Positions 41,844-50,330 of a DNA stretch of 64,000 nucleotides are shown here, piece by piece. The stretch spans positions 5,984,001-6,048,000 of the forward strand of contig NZ_JARUBF010000001.1 of NCBI RefSeq assembly GCF_029626025.1, in the 5' to 3' direction. The translations under genes were made by a program, and so were the position numbers. Origin of the DNA: Solwaraspora sp. WMMD406. Its GTDB lineage: Bacteria; Actinomycetota; Actinomycetes; Mycobacteriales; Micromonosporaceae. Position 1 is the first letter of the stretch. Each line of letters opens with the position of its first letter. Under the pieces are notes generated by a model. The model saw only the letters and a program-made list of their open reading frames with translations. It made no database searches and was not told where the DNA came from.

Positions 41844-43151
41844 GTGTCACGATCCACCGCCCCGACACGCAGAGCGCTCATCCGCACACTAGCGGTCGCC
41901 GTCACCGTCGCCATCGGACTCGCCGCCTGCGGCACCGGCGAGGCCGAGGAGACGACCGAAACCGGGCCGGTGGAGCTGTCCGTCTTCTGGTGGGGCGGCG
42001 AACGCCGCGCCGAGCTGACCCAGCAGGCGCTGGACGTTTACGCCGCCCGCAACCCCGGTGTCACCTTCACCGTGACCTGGCAGGGCAACAGCGGCTACTA
42101 CGACAAACTGGCCAGCCAGGCGGCGGCCGGCAACACACCCGACCTGTTCCAGATCGACGACAACTACCTGACCGAGTACGCCGACCGCGACGTCGTACTC
42201 GACCTGACCGACCACGTCGACAGCGGCGCACTGGACCTGTCCGGGTTTCCCAGCAGCCTGGTCCAGTACGGGCAGATCGCCGGGCGGACCGTCGCGGTGG
42301 CCGCAGCGGCCAACACTCCCGGCATGGTCTACAACAAGACCCTGGTCGACGAGCTCGGCGTCGCCGAACCGACGATCGGGATGACCTACGAGGAGCTCAT
42401 CGACTGGGCCGCCGAGATCACCGGGCTCACCGACGGCGCGGTGGCCGGGACGATGGACCCGTCGGCCGACTACAAGGCGCTCTGGCTCTGGCTCCGCTCG
42501 CAGGACCTGGAACTCTACCGGGGCCGGCAGATGGGCTTCGGCGTCCAGGACCTGACCGCCTGGTTCGAGCTGTGGGCGCAGGCCCGTGCCCGCGAGGCCA
42601 CTCCCGCCGCCGAGGTGATCCGCTCCGCGAACAACGGTGACGTGACCCAGCAACTGGTCGCCACCGGGGCGGCGGCCACGTCGTTCATGTGGTCCAACCA
42701 ACTCGCCGAGCTGCAGAAGTACACCAGCGACGAACTCGGCGTCGTCTCCTATCCCGGCGACCCCAGTGGCCAGTGGGCACGCGCGTCGATGTACTGGGCC
42801 GGCTTCCGGGGCACCCGGCATCCCGACGCCGTCGTCGACGTCATCGACTTCCTGGTCAACGACCCGCAGGCCGGCCGGATCCTCGGCACCGAGCGCGGCC
42901 TCAGTTCCAACCTGGAGGTACGCCGTACCGTTCAGGCGACGCTCGCCGATGACAAGATGCAGGCCTCGGTCGCGTTCGAACAGGAGATGGCCGAGCTGTT
43001 CGGCCCCGCCCCGGTCCCACCGCCACGCGGACACACCCGGATCCGCGCCCTGTTGATCACCGCTGCGGAAAGCGTGCAAAGTGGTTCCGCGACGCCGCAG
43101 GAGGCCGCCGAGCAGTTCCTCGCGCAGGCCAACGCCGCCCTGGCCAGCTGA
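41844..43151 (+). CDS. Extracellular sugar-binding lipoprotein (ABC transporter, SBP_bac_1)
   Basis: A 435-residue solute-binding protein. The signal sequence ends in the lipobox LAACGTG. Mature-domain motifs of carbohydrate family 1 are visible: VELSVFWWGGERRAELTQQA, GNTPDLFQIDDNYLTEYADR, NTPGMVYNKTLVDELG and YWAGFRGTRHPDAV. The start is GTG 41844. There are no permease or ATPase genes beside it, so it must work with a transporter encoded elsewhere. The nearby LacI-type site suggests shared control with the pectate lyase. Confidence 0.9.
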   Translation: MSRSTAPTRRALIRTLAVAVTVAIGLAACGTGEAEETTETGPVELSVFWWGGERRAELTQQALDVYAARNPGVTFTVTWQGNSGYYDKLASQAAAGNTPDLFQIDDNYLTEYADRDVVLDLTDHVDSGALDLSGFPSSLVQYGQIAGRTVAVAAAANTPGMVYNKTLVDELGVAEPTIGMTYEELIDWAAEITGLTDGAVAGTMDPSADYKALWLWLRSQDLELYRGRQMGFGVQDLTAWFELWAQARAREATPAAEVIRSANNGDVTQQLVATGAAATSFMWSNQLAELQKYTSDELGVVSYPGDPSGQWARASMYWAGFRGTRHPDAVVDVIDFLVNDPQAGRILGTERGLSSNLEVRRTVQATLADDKMQASVAFEQEMAELFGPAPVPPPRGHTRIRALLITAAESVQSGSATPQEAAEQFLAQANAALAS

Positions 43152-43234
43152 GTCAGGCATTCGGCGCGGCGGTGTGCCGAGCACCGCTGTCTCGCCGGCG
43201 ACGACCTCGGCAAGCGCCACACCGTAGGACGGAC

Positions 43235-43249
43235 GTAACAAGTGGTTAC
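43235..43249. promoter_or_regulatory. GTAAC-N5-GTTAC palindrome upstream of the XRE-TPR gene
   Basis: gtaac-aagtg-gttac, 54 bases before the XRE-TPR start. An identical-arm copy occurs at the 3' end of the same gene (44499-44513), pointing to a specific operator, most simply for the XRE protein itself. Confidence 0.6.
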
Positions 43250-43302
43250 ATCTGTCGACGTGTCGCTGTTCGATACGTACGGTCGGCGTGGGAGGTACTC
43301 CG

Positions 43303-44502
43303 ATGCCGGAGGATTACATCGGCCTGCGGGTCGCGCGGTGGCGCGACATCGCCGGCATGACGCAGCAACAACTCGCTGCCGAGATCGGGGTCAGCCGCGA
43401 GTACATTTCCATGATCGAGAACGGTAAGCGGGCCGTGACCAAACGGTCCATGCTGATCGCCCTCGCCTCCGCCCTGAAGGTATCCATGATGGACCTGACG
43501 GCGCAACCCTATCTGCCCCGCTCCCGCAACGAGCTGGCGCTGTACGCCGCCGTACCGGCGATCCGCAAGGCGATGGACGACGACGAGCCGGCCGCCGCCC
43601 GACCGGCCGCGCAACTCGCCGCCGAGGCCGACCTGGCCATGCGGGCCAGGATGGCCTGCGACAACCCGACGCTGGGCATCCTGCTCCCCCGCCTGATCGC
43701 CGAGATCCGGTCGACCGCCAACGCCGCCGGCGACGATCCCGCCTCGCTGCGGATCGCCGTCCAGGCGCTCGTCACCGGCTCACTCGCGCTCAAGCCCCAA
43801 GGCCACGTCGACCTCGCGATGCGGCTGGCCGAGCGGGCGGTACGGGCCGCCGAGCTGTCTGCGGATCCGGCGTGTCGAGCCGCCGCCGGCTACGCGCTGG
43901 CCCAGGCGATCCTCGCCACCGGCCTGCGAAAACGGTCCTGGAGCCTGGCCCGCAAGGCCGCCGAGGAGATTCAACCCCACCTCGGTACGGACGAGTGCCG
44001 CTCCTGGTACGGAATGCTGCATCTGCACGCGGCGCTCTCCGCCGCCAGCCTCAGCCAGATCGACGTCGCCGAGGAACACCTCACCGAGGCGGAGGAGACC
44101 GCCCGGCACACCACCGGGGACCCGTGGCGGATGGAGTTCACTCCGGCCAACGTGGCGGTGTGGCGTGTCGGGGTGGTGCTGGAGAACGGCGAGCCGGCGC
44201 GCGCACCGGAACTCGCCCGTATGGTCGACCAGACGGCCCTGCGCACTCCGCAGCGACACGCCAGGCTGCACATGGACGCCGGACGCGGATTCCACGCCGC
44301 CAAACGCAACGAGGAGGCGGTGCGGGCGTTCTTGCGGGCGGAGAAGATCGCCCCGCACGAGACCCGCAGCCGGGCCGCGGTCCGCGAGATCATCGCCCAC
44401 ATCGCCCGGGATTCCTCGCCCCGAGGCGGCTCCGACGAGCTGCGGCAACTCGCCGTACGGATGGGAATCGACCCACTCTCCCCAGAGGAACACAGAACGT
44501 AA
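43303..44502 (+). CDS. XRE-family regulator with TPR-like C-terminal domain
   Basis: A 399-residue regulator. The N-terminal helix-turn-helix is very clear (VARWRDIAGMTQQQLAAEIG, VSREYISMIENGKRAVTKRS). The remaining 300 residues are alpha-helical repeats (AEEHLTEAEETARHT, RLHMDAGRGFHAAKRNEEAV), as in peptide- or ligand-sensing RRNPP-like or NsdA-type actinobacterial regulators. ATG 43303 has gggaggta upstream. Two GTAAC-N5-GTTAC palindromes flank the gene, and a small cysteine-containing protein follows. Confidence 0.86.
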   Translation: MPEDYIGLRVARWRDIAGMTQQQLAAEIGVSREYISMIENGKRAVTKRSMLIALASALKVSMMDLTAQPYLPRSRNELALYAAVPAIRKAMDDDEPAAARPAAQLAAEADLAMRARMACDNPTLGILLPRLIAEIRSTANAAGDDPASLRIAVQALVTGSLALKPQGHVDLAMRLAERAVRAAELSADPACRAAAGYALAQAILATGLRKRSWSLARKAAEEIQPHLGTDECRSWYGMLHLHAALSAASLSQIDVAEEHLTEAEETARHTTGDPWRMEFTPANVAVWRVGVVLENGEPARAPELARMVDQTALRTPQRHARLHMDAGRGFHAAKRNEEAVRAFLRAEKIAPHETRSRAAVREIIAHIARDSSPRGGSDELRQLAVRMGIDPLSPEEHRT

Positions 44503-44513
44503 CCACACGTTAC
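44499..44513. promoter_or_regulatory. Second GTAAC-N5-GTTAC palindrome, overlapping the XRE-TPR stop codon
   Basis: gtaac-cacac-gttac, including the TAA stop (44500-44502). Arms and spacing are identical to the upstream site. It is positioned to control the short downstream gene at 44621. Confidence 0.6.
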
Positions 44514-44545
44514 GAAATATCCACGTATGGCCTTCTATCTTCATA

Positions 44546-44602
44546 AGTGCGGGGTGTGGCGGCGGGTGTCAGTGGAGAGCCCCCGGCGTCACACCCCGCA
44601 CT
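44546..44602 (+). promoter_or_regulatory. Long-range hairpin in the leader of the small downstream gene
   Basis: agtgcggggtgtg (44546-44558) is perfectly complementary to cacaccccgcact (44590-44602), enclosing a 31-base loop. It lies between the second palindrome and the ribosome site of the 55-residue gene, so it could be an attenuator or a terminator of the XRE transcript. Confidence 0.5.
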
Positions 44603-44620
44603 GTCGTGAAGGGAGGGATC

Positions 44621-44788
44621 GTGGTCTCGTACGACGAGTACCTGTTCGCCGTCGCGGCGACGCTGGCCCGGCGCCACCGCCCACAGTGGTCCTGGCGGCG
44701 GTGGCGGCACACCTGCCGCTGCGGTGCCGAACTCCCCTGCCGCACGCTGCACCGGGTGCCGATCAATCGGGGCCATTGGCCGCGTTGA
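44621..44788 (+). CDS. Small basic cysteine-containing protein downstream of the XRE-TPR gene
   Basis: A 55-residue protein from GTG (VVSYDEYLFAVAATLARRH), followed by WSWRRWRHTCRCGAELPCRT and LHRVPINRGHWPR. A very good ribosome site (gggaggg) lies just before the start. The C-x-C...C set and many Arg/His could bind metal or nucleic acid. The palindrome and leader hairpin upstream imply that it is regulated by the XRE protein. Its 3' end overlaps the convergent DUF1775 gene by 26 bases. No known family is claimed. Confidence 0.62.
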   Translation: MVSYDEYLFAVAATLARRHRPQWSWRRWRHTCRCGAELPCRTLHRVPINRGHWPR

Positions 44789-45536
44789 CCGGCCCGTCGG
44801 CGTCGGCGTCCGGCCCGTCATCGGCGGCGACCGGCCCATCGATGCCATCGGTCGCCGGTTGCGGCCGGCCCGGTGCCAGTCGGTAACCCACCGCCCCGGC
44901 TCCCAACACCAGGAGCGCGATCGCGGACAACGTCTGCGTCCGGCTGGCCCCGCCGCCGGTGTCCGTCGAACGCCCCTCCGGCCCGGCGGCGCCGGTCGGA
45001 CTGAGCACCGCCCCGGTGGCGACCAGGGACGGCGCCGGTTGTTCGGCATCCGGCACGGTGTCGGTCCAGTCGTAGCCCGTACCGTCCGCGCAGCGCTGCA
45101 CCGTCGGAAACCAGAACGTCTGCCCGATGCTGCCGGTCAGCCGGACCAGGACGGAGAACTCGGCGACACCGGCGGCGATCGCCGCGTCGTCGACCGGGGG
45201 CCCGGTCCAGTCGACCCGGCTGGGCGTGACCTCGGCGACCCAGCCGGGCGGTTGTCCGGTCGCCGTGGCCGCGATCGCCCCGTCCGGCATCGTGACCGTG
45301 AGCCCGGTGGTGTGTGCCGCCTCGCAGCCGTGGTCGAAGGTGAAGGTCAGCGTGGTCGCACCAGCTCCGTTGGGCTGTGCTCCGGCGAGCTGGGTGTGCG
45401 CCGCCGCCGGGACCGCCAGCCAGGCCGTGGCCACCGCTGCGGTGAGCAGTCCGAGCAGAACGGTGCCGACACGACGCCGGCCCCTTATCAGCCGGGTCAG
45501 GATCAGCCGGGTCAGGATCAGCCGGGTCAGGATCAT
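44763..45536 (-). CDS. DUF1775 (YcnI-like) copper-associated exported protein
   Basis: A 257-residue exported protein. After a signal region containing three 5-residue repeats (ILTRL), the mature domain starts AHTQLAGAQPNGAGATTLTF and continues FDHGCEAAHTTGLTVTMPDG, WTGPPVDD and TFWFPTVQRCADG. This is YcnI-like and has the N-terminal His expected to bind copper. A C-terminal membrane helix (LSAIALLVLGAGAVGYRLA) anchors it. ATG 45536 overlaps the stop of copCD by four bases. Confidence 0.83.
   Translation of the reverse strand: MILTRLILTRLILTRLIRGRRRVGTVLLGLLTAAVATAWLAVPAAAHTQLAGAQPNGAGATTLTFTFDHGCEAAHTTGLTVTMPDGAIAATATGQPPGWVAEVTPSRVDWTGPPVDDAAIAAGVAEFSVLVRLTGSIGQTFWFPTVQRCADGTGYDWTDTVPDAEQPAPSLVATGAVLSPTGAAGPEGRSTDTGGGASRTQTLSAIALLVLGAGAVGYRLAPGRPQPATDGIDGPVAADDGPDADADGPVNAANGPD
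45487..45531. repeat. Three 15-bp tandem repeats in the DUF1775 signal peptide
   Basis: Three perfect 15-bp copies (45487-45501, 45502-45516, 45517-45531). The unit is a multiple of three and adds ILTRL repeats directly after the start codon, keeping the frame. Confidence 0.9.
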
Positions 45537-47332
45537 AGGATCTCCACGGGCAGCGTCGCGATCGGGCTGTCGAACCGGGAGGTACGGGCATTCACCCGGA
45601 TCTCCCACCGGCCGGGCAGCGGGAAGTCGGCTACCGCCTCGTATCGGCCCGTACCCACCTGGGCGAGTCGTCGGTCCAGCGGGCCGACCCCGACGTCGGG
45701 CTGGGTGACGGTGACCGTCGGCGGTGCCACCGGCTCCAGCGGTCGCCCGTCCGCGTCGAACAAGGCCAACTCCAGTGCGTTGATTCCGGTGGTGCCCGGA
45801 GTGATCCGGATCTCCACCCGGCCGTCGCCCAGCGTCCCGTCGACGGTGATCGCCGGATCACCGGTCTGGTCGGCTCCGGCGACGAACTCCGGGCCGGCAG
45901 GTGGTGCCGTCGGATCGCGGGTGACCAGCACCCCGGTCGTCGCCAGCACCGCGACCAGCAGGATCGCTTCCAGCCGTACGGTGTGGCGCAGCGACCGCAG
46001 CGCGGCGGCCTCGGTGTCGGGCCGGGCGGTACGGGGCACCAGCCGGTACCTGTTCCACCCGGCGATGGCGACGAGCACTCCCACCGCGGCGACCTTGGCG
46101 AGCAGCACCTGCCCGTAGGTGGTGCCGAACAGGGCCGACCAGGAGCCGAGGATCCGCCAGCCGAGCAGCACGCCGGCTACCGCCAGTACGGCCACCAGAA
46201 AGGCCGCCACCTGGGAGAAGGCAACCACCACCGCAGCCCGGTCCCGGGCCGGCAGACCGCCGCCGGCGGACACGCCGCCGGCCAGCACCAGCCCCAGTCC
46301 GACGATCCCGCCCAGCCAGACGGCGGCGGTCACCAGGTGCAGCAGGTCGCTGCCCAGCACGAGCCAGGCCGGGCCGAAGCTGCGGGTGTGCCCGCCGAGC
46401 GTCAGCGCACCGAGTGCCAGGCCGGCGCCGCCGAACACCGCCACCCCGGCGGATCGACGCCGCCGACCGGCATCGGTACCCGTACCAGGGGCCGCGACCA
46501 GCCTGACCCCGGCGAGCACCACCAGTACACCGGCGGCGGCGAGTCCGGCGGCGAGTCCGAGGTCGGAGCCGTACCCGGTGCGCCAGGTCTGCCCGCTGGC
46601 CAACGCGGCGACGTCGGCGGCGTCCTGCCATGCGGTGGTGACCGGCGGCATGGCGACCAACGCGACCAAGGCGAGCGTCCCGAACAGCCAGATCAGCCGG
46701 GTCTGCCGGCCACGGACCTGGCCGGCCGCCAACATGCCCGTCGGTCCGCGCAGAAAAGCCACGCCGAACACGGACAGCCCGACGCCGCCGAGGACCCCGA
46801 TGTAGATCGCTGCCTCGGTCACCGGGCGCAGTACCCGCAGCGCGGTGTCCGGTTCGCTCACCGGGATGGCGACGCTGCCGACGCTCGGTGTCCCGACCGC
46901 GAAGCTGAATCCGCCGGCGACCGGGTGGCTGTCCGCCGAGATGACCCGCCAACTCACGACGTACGTTCCGTCGGCCAGCTCTGGCGGCAGGTCGATGACG
47001 ACGGTGCTGTCCACCGACCGGGCCGTGGCCTCGACGGGTGTGCCGGCGGCGTCGAGCACGTTGACCCCGTCCGGCCGCACCTGGACCGCCTCGTTGAAGG
47101 TCAGGGTGACCGTCTGCGGTGCTTCGGCGAGCAGCGCGCCGTCGGCGGGGTCGTTGGCGAGGAGGGTGGCGTGCGCGGCGGCCGGGCTGGCCACGGCCGC
47201 CGCCAGCACGATGCCGAGCACCATCCCGGGTACGGCGAGCAGACAGGTTCGCCGTACCCGGGATGGGTGTCGCCTCGACGCCACGGATCGGACCGGCTGC
47301 GCCTCGTGGCGCAGCCGGTGACGATGATCCAC
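45533..47332 (-). CDS. CopC-CopD fusion copper transport protein
   Basis: A 599-residue membrane protein. The signal peptide is followed by a CopC beta-barrel at about 53-150 (AHATLLANDPADGALL, VTLTFNEAVQVRPDGVNVLD, YVVSWRVISADSHPVAGGFS with the copper His pair). Then come about eight CopD membrane helices (AIYIGVLGGVGLSVFGVAFL ... LVLGSDLLHLVTAAVWLGGI). A C-terminal YtkA/FixH-like periplasmic domain ends GRWEIRVNARTSRFDSPIA. It takes up or handles copper across the membrane. Flanked by DUF1775 genes on both sides in one operon. GTG start. Confidence 0.9.
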   Translation of the reverse strand: MDHRHRLRHEAQPVRSVASRRHPSRVRRTCLLAVPGMVLGIVLAAAVASPAAAHATLLANDPADGALLAEAPQTVTLTFNEAVQVRPDGVNVLDAAGTPVEATARSVDSTVVIDLPPELADGTYVVSWRVISADSHPVAGGFSFAVGTPSVGSVAIPVSEPDTALRVLRPVTEAAIYIGVLGGVGLSVFGVAFLRGPTGMLAAGQVRGRQTRLIWLFGTLALVALVAMPPVTTAWQDAADVAALASGQTWRTGYGSDLGLAAGLAAAGVLVVLAGVRLVAAPGTGTDAGRRRRSAGVAVFGGAGLALGALTLGGHTRSFGPAWLVLGSDLLHLVTAAVWLGGIVGLGLVLAGGVSAGGGLPARDRAAVVVAFSQVAAFLVAVLAVAGVLLGWRILGSWSALFGTTYGQVLLAKVAAVGVLVAIAGWNRYRLVPRTARPDTEAAALRSLRHTVRLEAILLVAVLATTGVLVTRDPTAPPAGPEFVAGADQTGDPAITVDGTLGDGRVEIRITPGTTGINALELALFDADGRPLEPVAPPTVTVTQPDVGVGPLDRRLAQVGTGRYEAVADFPLPGRWEIRVNARTSRFDSPIATLPVEIL

Positions 47333-47334
47333 GC

Positions 47335-48099
47335 CTACGCGGCCTTCCTCGTGCGGTGCAGGGCCAGGGCACCGGCGATGAAGCCGAGCAGACCGAGGAA
47401 CAGGCCGATCCAGCCCAGCAGGGAGCTCGGTCCGGTGTCGGTGGTCGAACTGGCCGGGGTCAGCTCGGTCGACCCGGCCGCGTCGTCGGCAGCGTCGTCG
47501 GCAGCCTCGTCGGCCGCGTCATCGGCCGCGTGGCCGCCACCGGCGCTGTCGTCGTCGGCTGCGGTGATGACGAACGACGGTGCCGGGTAGTCCAGTTCGT
47601 GGCTGTCCTGGCCGTCGGCCGGGACCTGCGCCCAGGCCGCTTCGCCCTGCTCACAGGTCTGGATCGCGGGGAAGATCAGCTCCTCGCCGGCCGCGTCCGG
47701 CAGCTTCAGCGACAGTTCGAACACGTCGCGCATGTCGTCCGGCAATGGGGTCTTCGCGGTGTAGACGACCTCGGCCACCCGCTCGGTGAGTTCGTTGCCG
47801 TGGCTGTCGGTGACCGGCGGGTCGAGGTCGGCCATCACCTTTTCGACCGTCCAGCCCTGGTTGATGGTCGGCGTGACCGAGTTGATCAGGTCGGGAATCT
47901 GGATGGCGACCCTGGTGGTGGACGATCCGTCGCAGCCGTGCGGCACCGACACGGTCAGCACGGTGTAGGAGTCGGCGGTCGTCACGGTGGGACTGACCGT
48001 CACGTGGGCGGACGCCGGTGCGCCGGCCAACAGCACCGCCCCACTGGCGAGTGCGGCCACAGCGCCGGCACGCGTGACGCGCCGAAGGGAGGGGTTCAT
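47335..48099 (-). CDS. YcnI-like DUF1775 copper-binding exported protein
   Basis: A 254-residue protein. The signal peptide ends ASAHVTVSP; mature His1 and the GCDGSSTTRVAIQIPD, GWTVEKVMADLD and EELIFPAIQTCEQGEAAWAQ blocks match YcnI. A disordered acidic stretch (DDAADEAADDAADDAAG) and a C-terminal helix (LLGWIGLFLGLLGFIAGALA) with a basic end anchor it to the membrane. ATG 48099 has gaagggagg upstream. It is first of the three-gene copper operon, two bases before copCD. Confidence 0.9.
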   Translation of the reverse strand: MNPSLRRVTRAGAVAALASGAVLLAGAPASAHVTVSPTVTTADSYTVLTVSVPHGCDGSSTTRVAIQIPDLINSVTPTINQGWTVEKVMADLDPPVTDSHGNELTERVAEVVYTAKTPLPDDMRDVFELSLKLPDAAGEELIFPAIQTCEQGEAAWAQVPADGQDSHELDYPAPSFVITAADDDSAGGGHAADDAADEAADDAADDAAGSTELTPASSTTDTGPSSLLGWIGLFLGLLGFIAGALALHRTRKAA

Positions 48100-48203
48100 C
48101 GATGGTTGCCTTTCGTCTGTCGGCCCGCCCAAGGTGCCAGTGGGCAGGTGGCGGCTTTCGCATTGGTCGGATGCGTGCGCCGTCTGGTTCCCGACAGTTG
48201 CGA

Positions 48204-48848
48204 CTACGTGTCGGCGGGAGCGCCAGGGCCGGAGGTCACTGGTCGCAGCGGGGTACGCCACATCGGCCACAGCGGCGGCCCGTCGGGCAACCGGACCGGG
48301 CCGCGCGGTTGGTAGCCGTGTCGGAGATAGAGCTCCCGGTTGCGCGGAGTGGTGGCTTCGAGATAGGCCGGTACGGATTCCTGGTCGAGCACCCGATGGT
48401 GGTGCCGCAGCAGCGCCGTACCGATCCCTCGGTTCTGCAGCCACGGAGTGACCGCGAGGTAGCCGAGGTAGTGGTGAGCCTCGTTCGGGTGGTGCTGGCC
48501 GAGCAGCGTGTCGAGGGCCGCGACCCGGTGTTGCCAGGCGCCGGCCGCGATCAGCATCCGCCGCTGGTGGACGGTCACCTGGTCGACGGTGACGGGCTGC
48601 TGGCGGCGGTGCCAGATCGCGACACCGGCGATCGGCCCGGCGATGTGCACCAGGCCACCGGTGTCCAGCGCGTGTTCGAGCTCGATGGTGAACAGGGTCC
48701 GGAAGGTGGTCACTCGGGCGTCGATGTCGGTGACGAGCCATTGGGACACCGGAGCGATCAGGAACGCCTCGGTGAGCAGGGTGGCGGCTTGGGCGATGTC
48801 GTCGTGCGTGGCGTTGCGAACGGCGGTCGCCGGGGTGGTCGCGGTCAT
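48204..48848 (-). CDS. GNAT-family N-acetyltransferase
   Basis: A 214-residue GNAT enzyme. The acetyl-CoA loop is LAVTPWLQNRGIGTALLRHH, followed by YLEATTPRNRELYLRHGYQP, the usual motif B ending. The N-terminal part (RNATHDDIAQAATLLTEAFL) fits the family. The substrate is unknown; relatives act on small molecules. It is a separate transcription unit upstream of the copper operon. Confidence 0.9.
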   Translation of the reverse strand: MTATTPATAVRNATHDDIAQAATLLTEAFLIAPVSQWLVTDIDARVTTFRTLFTIELEHALDTGGLVHIAGPIAGVAIWHRRQQPVTVDQVTVHQRRMLIAAGAWQHRVAALDTLLGQHHPNEAHHYLGYLAVTPWLQNRGIGTALLRHHHRVLDQESVPAYLEATTPRNRELYLRHGYQPRGPVRLPDGPPLWPMWRTPLRPVTSGPGAPADT

Positions 48849-48902
48849 CGGCGTACTCCAATGAGATGGGTGGCGGGTCGGGGCGAAGAGGTAACGCGTA
48901 CG

Positions 48903-49532
48903 TCAGGCGCGTCCGGACAGCACGGCGTTGCCGACCGCCGCGCCGGTCTGCCGGAGCAGGTCACGCAGCGGGGTCCGCAGGGTGGCCAGCAGGCCGGCGA
49001 GATGCTGGTCGACGCCTGGCTCGGCGCCGTCGAGCAGGTAGGTGTCCAGGCCGGTCTCAGCGGCCAGTCCGGCGAGGAACAGGTCGGACTCGTCGAGGTG
49101 TTGCAGTCGACGCAGCCGCAGCGACAGCCTCGCCCACGGCCAGGCGGCGGTGTTCATGTCCACCGGCACGTACACCACCCGGGTACGGGTCCACCGGCGG
49201 ACCTGTTCGGGCCGGACCACCCCGGCGGCGGCGAGCCGGCGCGCCACGTGTCGTTCGGCCCGCTCGGCGAGGACGGTGAGCCAGGTGCGTACCGCCGTGT
49301 GTTCGGGTTCGTCGAGCATCAGCCGCAACGCGGCCCGGCCCAGGGCGTCGGCCGGCGCGGCCGGGTCCCGTACCCACGCCTGACCGGCGTGGATGGCGAT
49401 GGCCTCGGCGGTGAACAGCTCGGCCAGGACGGCACTGGCCAGTCCGAGACCGATCGCCCGGGAGTGCAGCCTCGGGCGGCCGGTGACATCGTGGTGGGCG
49501 AGGAGAAAGAACTCGTCAGCGAGCAGCGGCAC
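48903..49532 (-). CDS. GPP34 (GOLPH3/Vps74-like) family protein
   Basis: A 209-residue protein. MPLLADEFFLLAHHDVTGRP and ALGLGLASAVLAEL-like wording (RAIGLGLASAVLAELFTAEA) at the N-terminus, with RVVYVPVDMNTAAWPWARLS and DLFLAGLAAETGLDTYLLDG later, mark the GPP34 fold. In eukaryotes it binds phosphatidylinositol-4-phosphate. Actinobacteria carry many paralogues of unknown function. It overlaps the upstream small gene by 17 bases. Confidence 0.9.
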   Translation of the reverse strand: MPLLADEFFLLAHHDVTGRPRLHSRAIGLGLASAVLAELFTAEAIAIHAGQAWVRDPAAPADALGRAALRLMLDEPEHTAVRTWLTVLAERAERHVARRLAAAGVVRPEQVRRWTRTRVVYVPVDMNTAAWPWARLSLRLRRLQHLDESDLFLAGLAAETGLDTYLLDGAEPGVDQHLAGLLATLRTPLRDLLRQTGAAVGNAVLSGRA

Positions 49533-49821
49533 CGTCCACCTCCTGCCGCCCGAGGGTCTGCGTACGGCGTAGCGCGGCCACGCTGACCAGCGCCTGTTGG
49601 CATGGTGGATGGTCTGGCCGGCAGTCGACGTGGTGTCCGTCGACCCACACCCAGGTGCCGTCGTAACTGCGGGCGGACGTGGTCCGCACCTTGGTGATCA
49701 GGAGGTCGAACGGCTCTCCGGGGACGGGTCCCCGTCCGTAGCGCCATTCGGACACGGCGAACCGGGCCACCGTACCTGCCGGCAATTCCGGCACTAGTGG
49801 GTGTTCCACAAAATATGTCAT
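49516..49821 (-). CDS. Hypothetical protein preceding the GPP34 gene
   Basis: A 101-residue protein (MTYFVEHPLVPELPAGTVAR, FAVSEWRYGRGPVPGEPFDL, SYDGTWVWVDGHHVDCRPDH). No known motif is recognised. ATG 49821 was chosen because composition changes to shadow-like Arg/Pro-rich sequence upstream. It overlaps the GPP34 start by 17 bases, implying coupled translation and a joint role. Confidence 0.6.
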   Translation of the reverse strand: MTYFVEHPLVPELPAGTVARFAVSEWRYGRGPVPGEPFDLLITKVRTTSARSYDGTWVWVDGHHVDCRPDHPPCQQALVSVAALRRTQTLGRQEVDGAAAR

Positions 49822-49949
49822 AGAAATGTCCAGCCGAATCACCGGACGCGAGGGCATCCGTACGCGAATGTGTCGAGGCCACCGACCGCGGCCAGGACAG
49901 GCGTCATTGAGCAGGCAATCTATGTCAGGGGAGAGCACTTGACGGACGG

Positions 49950-50330
49950 TCACGTGGACCAGATGAATTCCAACTCGTCTGCGGTCCCGCCGATCCGTAC
50001 CTCGGCCAGCACTTTTCGGAAGGCCGCGGCGAGGCCTCCGGCGGCGGTGCGGGTCAGCAGGTCCGGATGGTGGGCCTCGACGGCGTTGAACACCAGGCGT
50101 TCGACGGTGAGCGCGTCGACCGGACTCAACCGGCAGCCGCACGGCGCACCGTACGCCCGGCCGTTGAGTCTCGTCATCGGGGTCATCTGCCGTTCGCAGG
50201 TCGCGCAGAAGAGCAGTCCGGCCAGTGGGGACGGATGGGTCACACCCGTTGTCGGGCCGCCCCCTACGCGAACATCGTTCACCTCGGGGAGATCAGCGAT
50301 CTCATGGTGCGCGCCGCGGCTTTTGGCCAT
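49950..50330 (-). pseudogene. Isolated recombinase-type zinc beta-ribbon fragment
   Basis: A 126-residue frame reading HPSPLAGLLFCATCERQMTP, then RLNGRAYGAPCGCRLSPVDA and LTVERLVFNAVEAHHPDLLT. The L-F-C-x-x-C...C-x-C block followed by a helical region is the zinc beta-ribbon of large serine recombinases. No catalytic resolvase domain or upstream recombinase is present. It may be a decayed recombinase tail or a small stand-alone zinc-ribbon gene. It marks the left edge of the biosynthetic locus. Confidence 0.5.
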
